NCBI GenBank assembly: GCA_003158855.1
Contig: PMLJ01000014.1
Span: forward strand, 108,158 to 172,157
Reading direction: 5' to 3'
Origin: Acidimicrobiaceae bacterium
GTDB lineage: Bacteria > Actinomycetota > Acidimicrobiia > Acidimicrobiales > RAAP-2
DNA: 64,000 nucleotides
Numbering within the stretch: position 1 is the first letter of the stretch; the number at the start of each line of letters is the position of its first letter. Positions 63,135 through 64,000 of this stretch are shown one piece after another. The notes under the pieces were generated by a model. It saw only the letters and a list, made by a program, of their open reading frames with translations. It made no database searches and was not told the DNA's origin. Position numbers and translations under genes: made by a program.

Positions 63135-64000
63135 CTAATCGAACGGACTTTCACGCAGGGCCTTGAGGCCGGGTAGATCCCCTAGCTCGACGAGCTCGAG
63201 CGACGCGCCACCGCCGGTTGACACGAAGCTGACGTCACCTTCGAGCCCGTAGGACTGCAGTGCGGCGACCGAGTCTCCCCCGCCGATCACCGAGACCGCG
63301 TCGGACGCTGCGACGGCTCTCGCCACCGCCTCGGTACCGGCGCTGAGACGGGGATCCTCGAAGACGCCCATCGGGCCGTTCCAGAGGATGGTCTTGGCCT
63401 TCGCGATGGCGTGGGCGAACGACGCGCGCGCAAGGGGCCCAATGTCGAGCCCAACGAAGCCGTCGGGAATGTTGGCGCCGAAATCGATGACCTCGTCCGA
63501 GCCGCCCTCACGGCCAAAGCTGGCGCCATCCTCCAGCCCACGCGAATCCTCGGGGATCAAGACGTTCCCCTTCGCCATCAGCTGCGCGCACTCTCCGAGG
63601 TGGGAAGCGTCGAAGAGAGACGATCCGATCGTTCGGCCCTGGGTGGCCTCGAAGGTGAAGGCCATGCCACCGCCAACGATCACCGTGTCTGCGCGCTCGC
63701 TCAGCACCTTCACGATGCCCAACTTGTCCTTCACCTTCGCGCCGCCGACGATCGCGACAAACGGTCGCGCGGGGCTCTCCAGCAGCGACTGGATCATCGC
63801 GACCTCTCGCTGCAGGTTCGGTCCCGCTGCGCTCGGCACGAGCAGCGGGGGGATCATGATCGACGCGTGCGCGCGGTGCGACGCACTGAACGCCTCATTG
63901 ATGTAGTAGTCGAAGCCTGCGACGAGCGACTCGCCGAAGGCGCGGTCGTTGCTCTCCTCACCGGGATTGAAGCGGAGGTTCTCCAGCAGTTCCACTCGAG
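63135..64000 (-). CDS. pgk: Phosphoglycerate kinase, start cut by window edge
   Basis: The C-terminal ~288 residues (full length is about 390-400) are present. ELLENLRFNPGEESND near the cut, then FVAIVGGAKVKDKLGIVKVL (ATP-side helix), FDASHLGECAQ, and the C-terminal VIGGGDSVAALQSYGL and FVSTGGGASLELVE nucleotide-binding loops. It makes ATP from 1,3-bisphosphoglycerate. The N-terminus lies beyond the right edge; gap is probably next upstream in the operon. Confidence 0.96.
   Translation of the reverse strand, partial: RVELLENLRFNPGEESNDRAFGESLVAGFDYYINEAFSASHRAHASIMIPPLLVPSAAGPNLQREVAMIQSLLESPARPFVAIVGGAKVKDKLGIVKVLSERADTVIVGGGMAFTFEATQGRTIGSSLFDASHLGECAQLMAKGNVLIPEDSRGLEDGASFGREGGSDEVIDFGANIPDGFVGLDIGPLARASFAHAIAKAKTILWNGPMGVFEDPRLSAGTEAVARAVAASDAVSVIGGGDSVAALQSYGLEGDVSFVSTGGGASLELVELGDLPGLKALRESPFD

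Overview
The window reads as a chromosome segment of a GC-rich actinobacterium. The best guess is an Acidimicrobiia-type lineage, because of actinobacterial gene orders (scpA-scpB-rluB-aroH-tyrA-aroA-cmk; nadK-recN-pyrG-NUDIX-xerD), an F420/deazaflavin-type nitroreductase, DUF1918, DUF1059 and DUF3631 proteins, and many apparently leaderless genes with a TANNNT box 6-7 bases before ATG or GTG. This placement is inference; there is no rRNA gene in the window.

0-17 kb is core chromosome. It holds a partial DUF512 radical-SAM/PDZ protein, ispH, a glycosyltransferase, and a long leftward operon for chromosome condensation, rRNA/RNA modification and aromatic amino acid synthesis (scpA, scpB, rluB, aroH, tyrA, aroA, cmk, PlsC-like acyltransferase). 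trpS follows, then a second leftward operon: nadK, recN, pyrG, NUDIX hydrolase, xerD, M50 protease. 17-34 kb is mixed accessory metabolism: a methyltransferase fused in frame to an amber-interrupted DUF1543 region, an alpha/beta hydrolase, a Baeyer-Villiger monooxygenase, a deazaflavin oxidoreductase, an enoyl-CoA hydratase, lepB, an M20 amidohydrolase, a pilin-like protein, an orphan PAS/GAF histidine kinase, an acyl-CoA dehydrogenase and a PAP2 phosphatase.

34-50 kb is a sparse, rearranged zone. It has many short genes, long gaps, a decayed IS3-family element (37195-38395), a phosphotransferase split by one amber codon, a 24-residue membrane microprotein, and a large GGDEF/EAL protein. The most unusual feature is a pair of diverged ~265-nt repeats on the minus strand (35730-35993 and 36758-37022). 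Each has a -10 box at one end, a strong hairpin at the other, conserved internal helices with one compensatory base-pair change, and an AGGAGG followed by a 6- or 8-codon ORF. They look like paralogous structured RNAs.

50.8-60.4 kb is an intact ~9.5 kb integrated element in a tRNA-Leu(GAG) gene, bounded by perfect 68-bp repeats. It carries integrase, a divergent regulatory switch, an XRE regulator, an excisionase-like protein, a DUF3631 AAA+ ATPase, a RecT-like annealing protein, several small genes, and small and large terminase subunits. It has no portal, capsid or tail genes, so it looks like a phage satellite (PICI-like) that brings its own terminase. A perfect 16-bp inverted repeat lies just before the small terminase. 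60.4-64 kb returns to the chromosome: a family 5 solute-binding protein, secG, tpiA and the start-truncated pgk.
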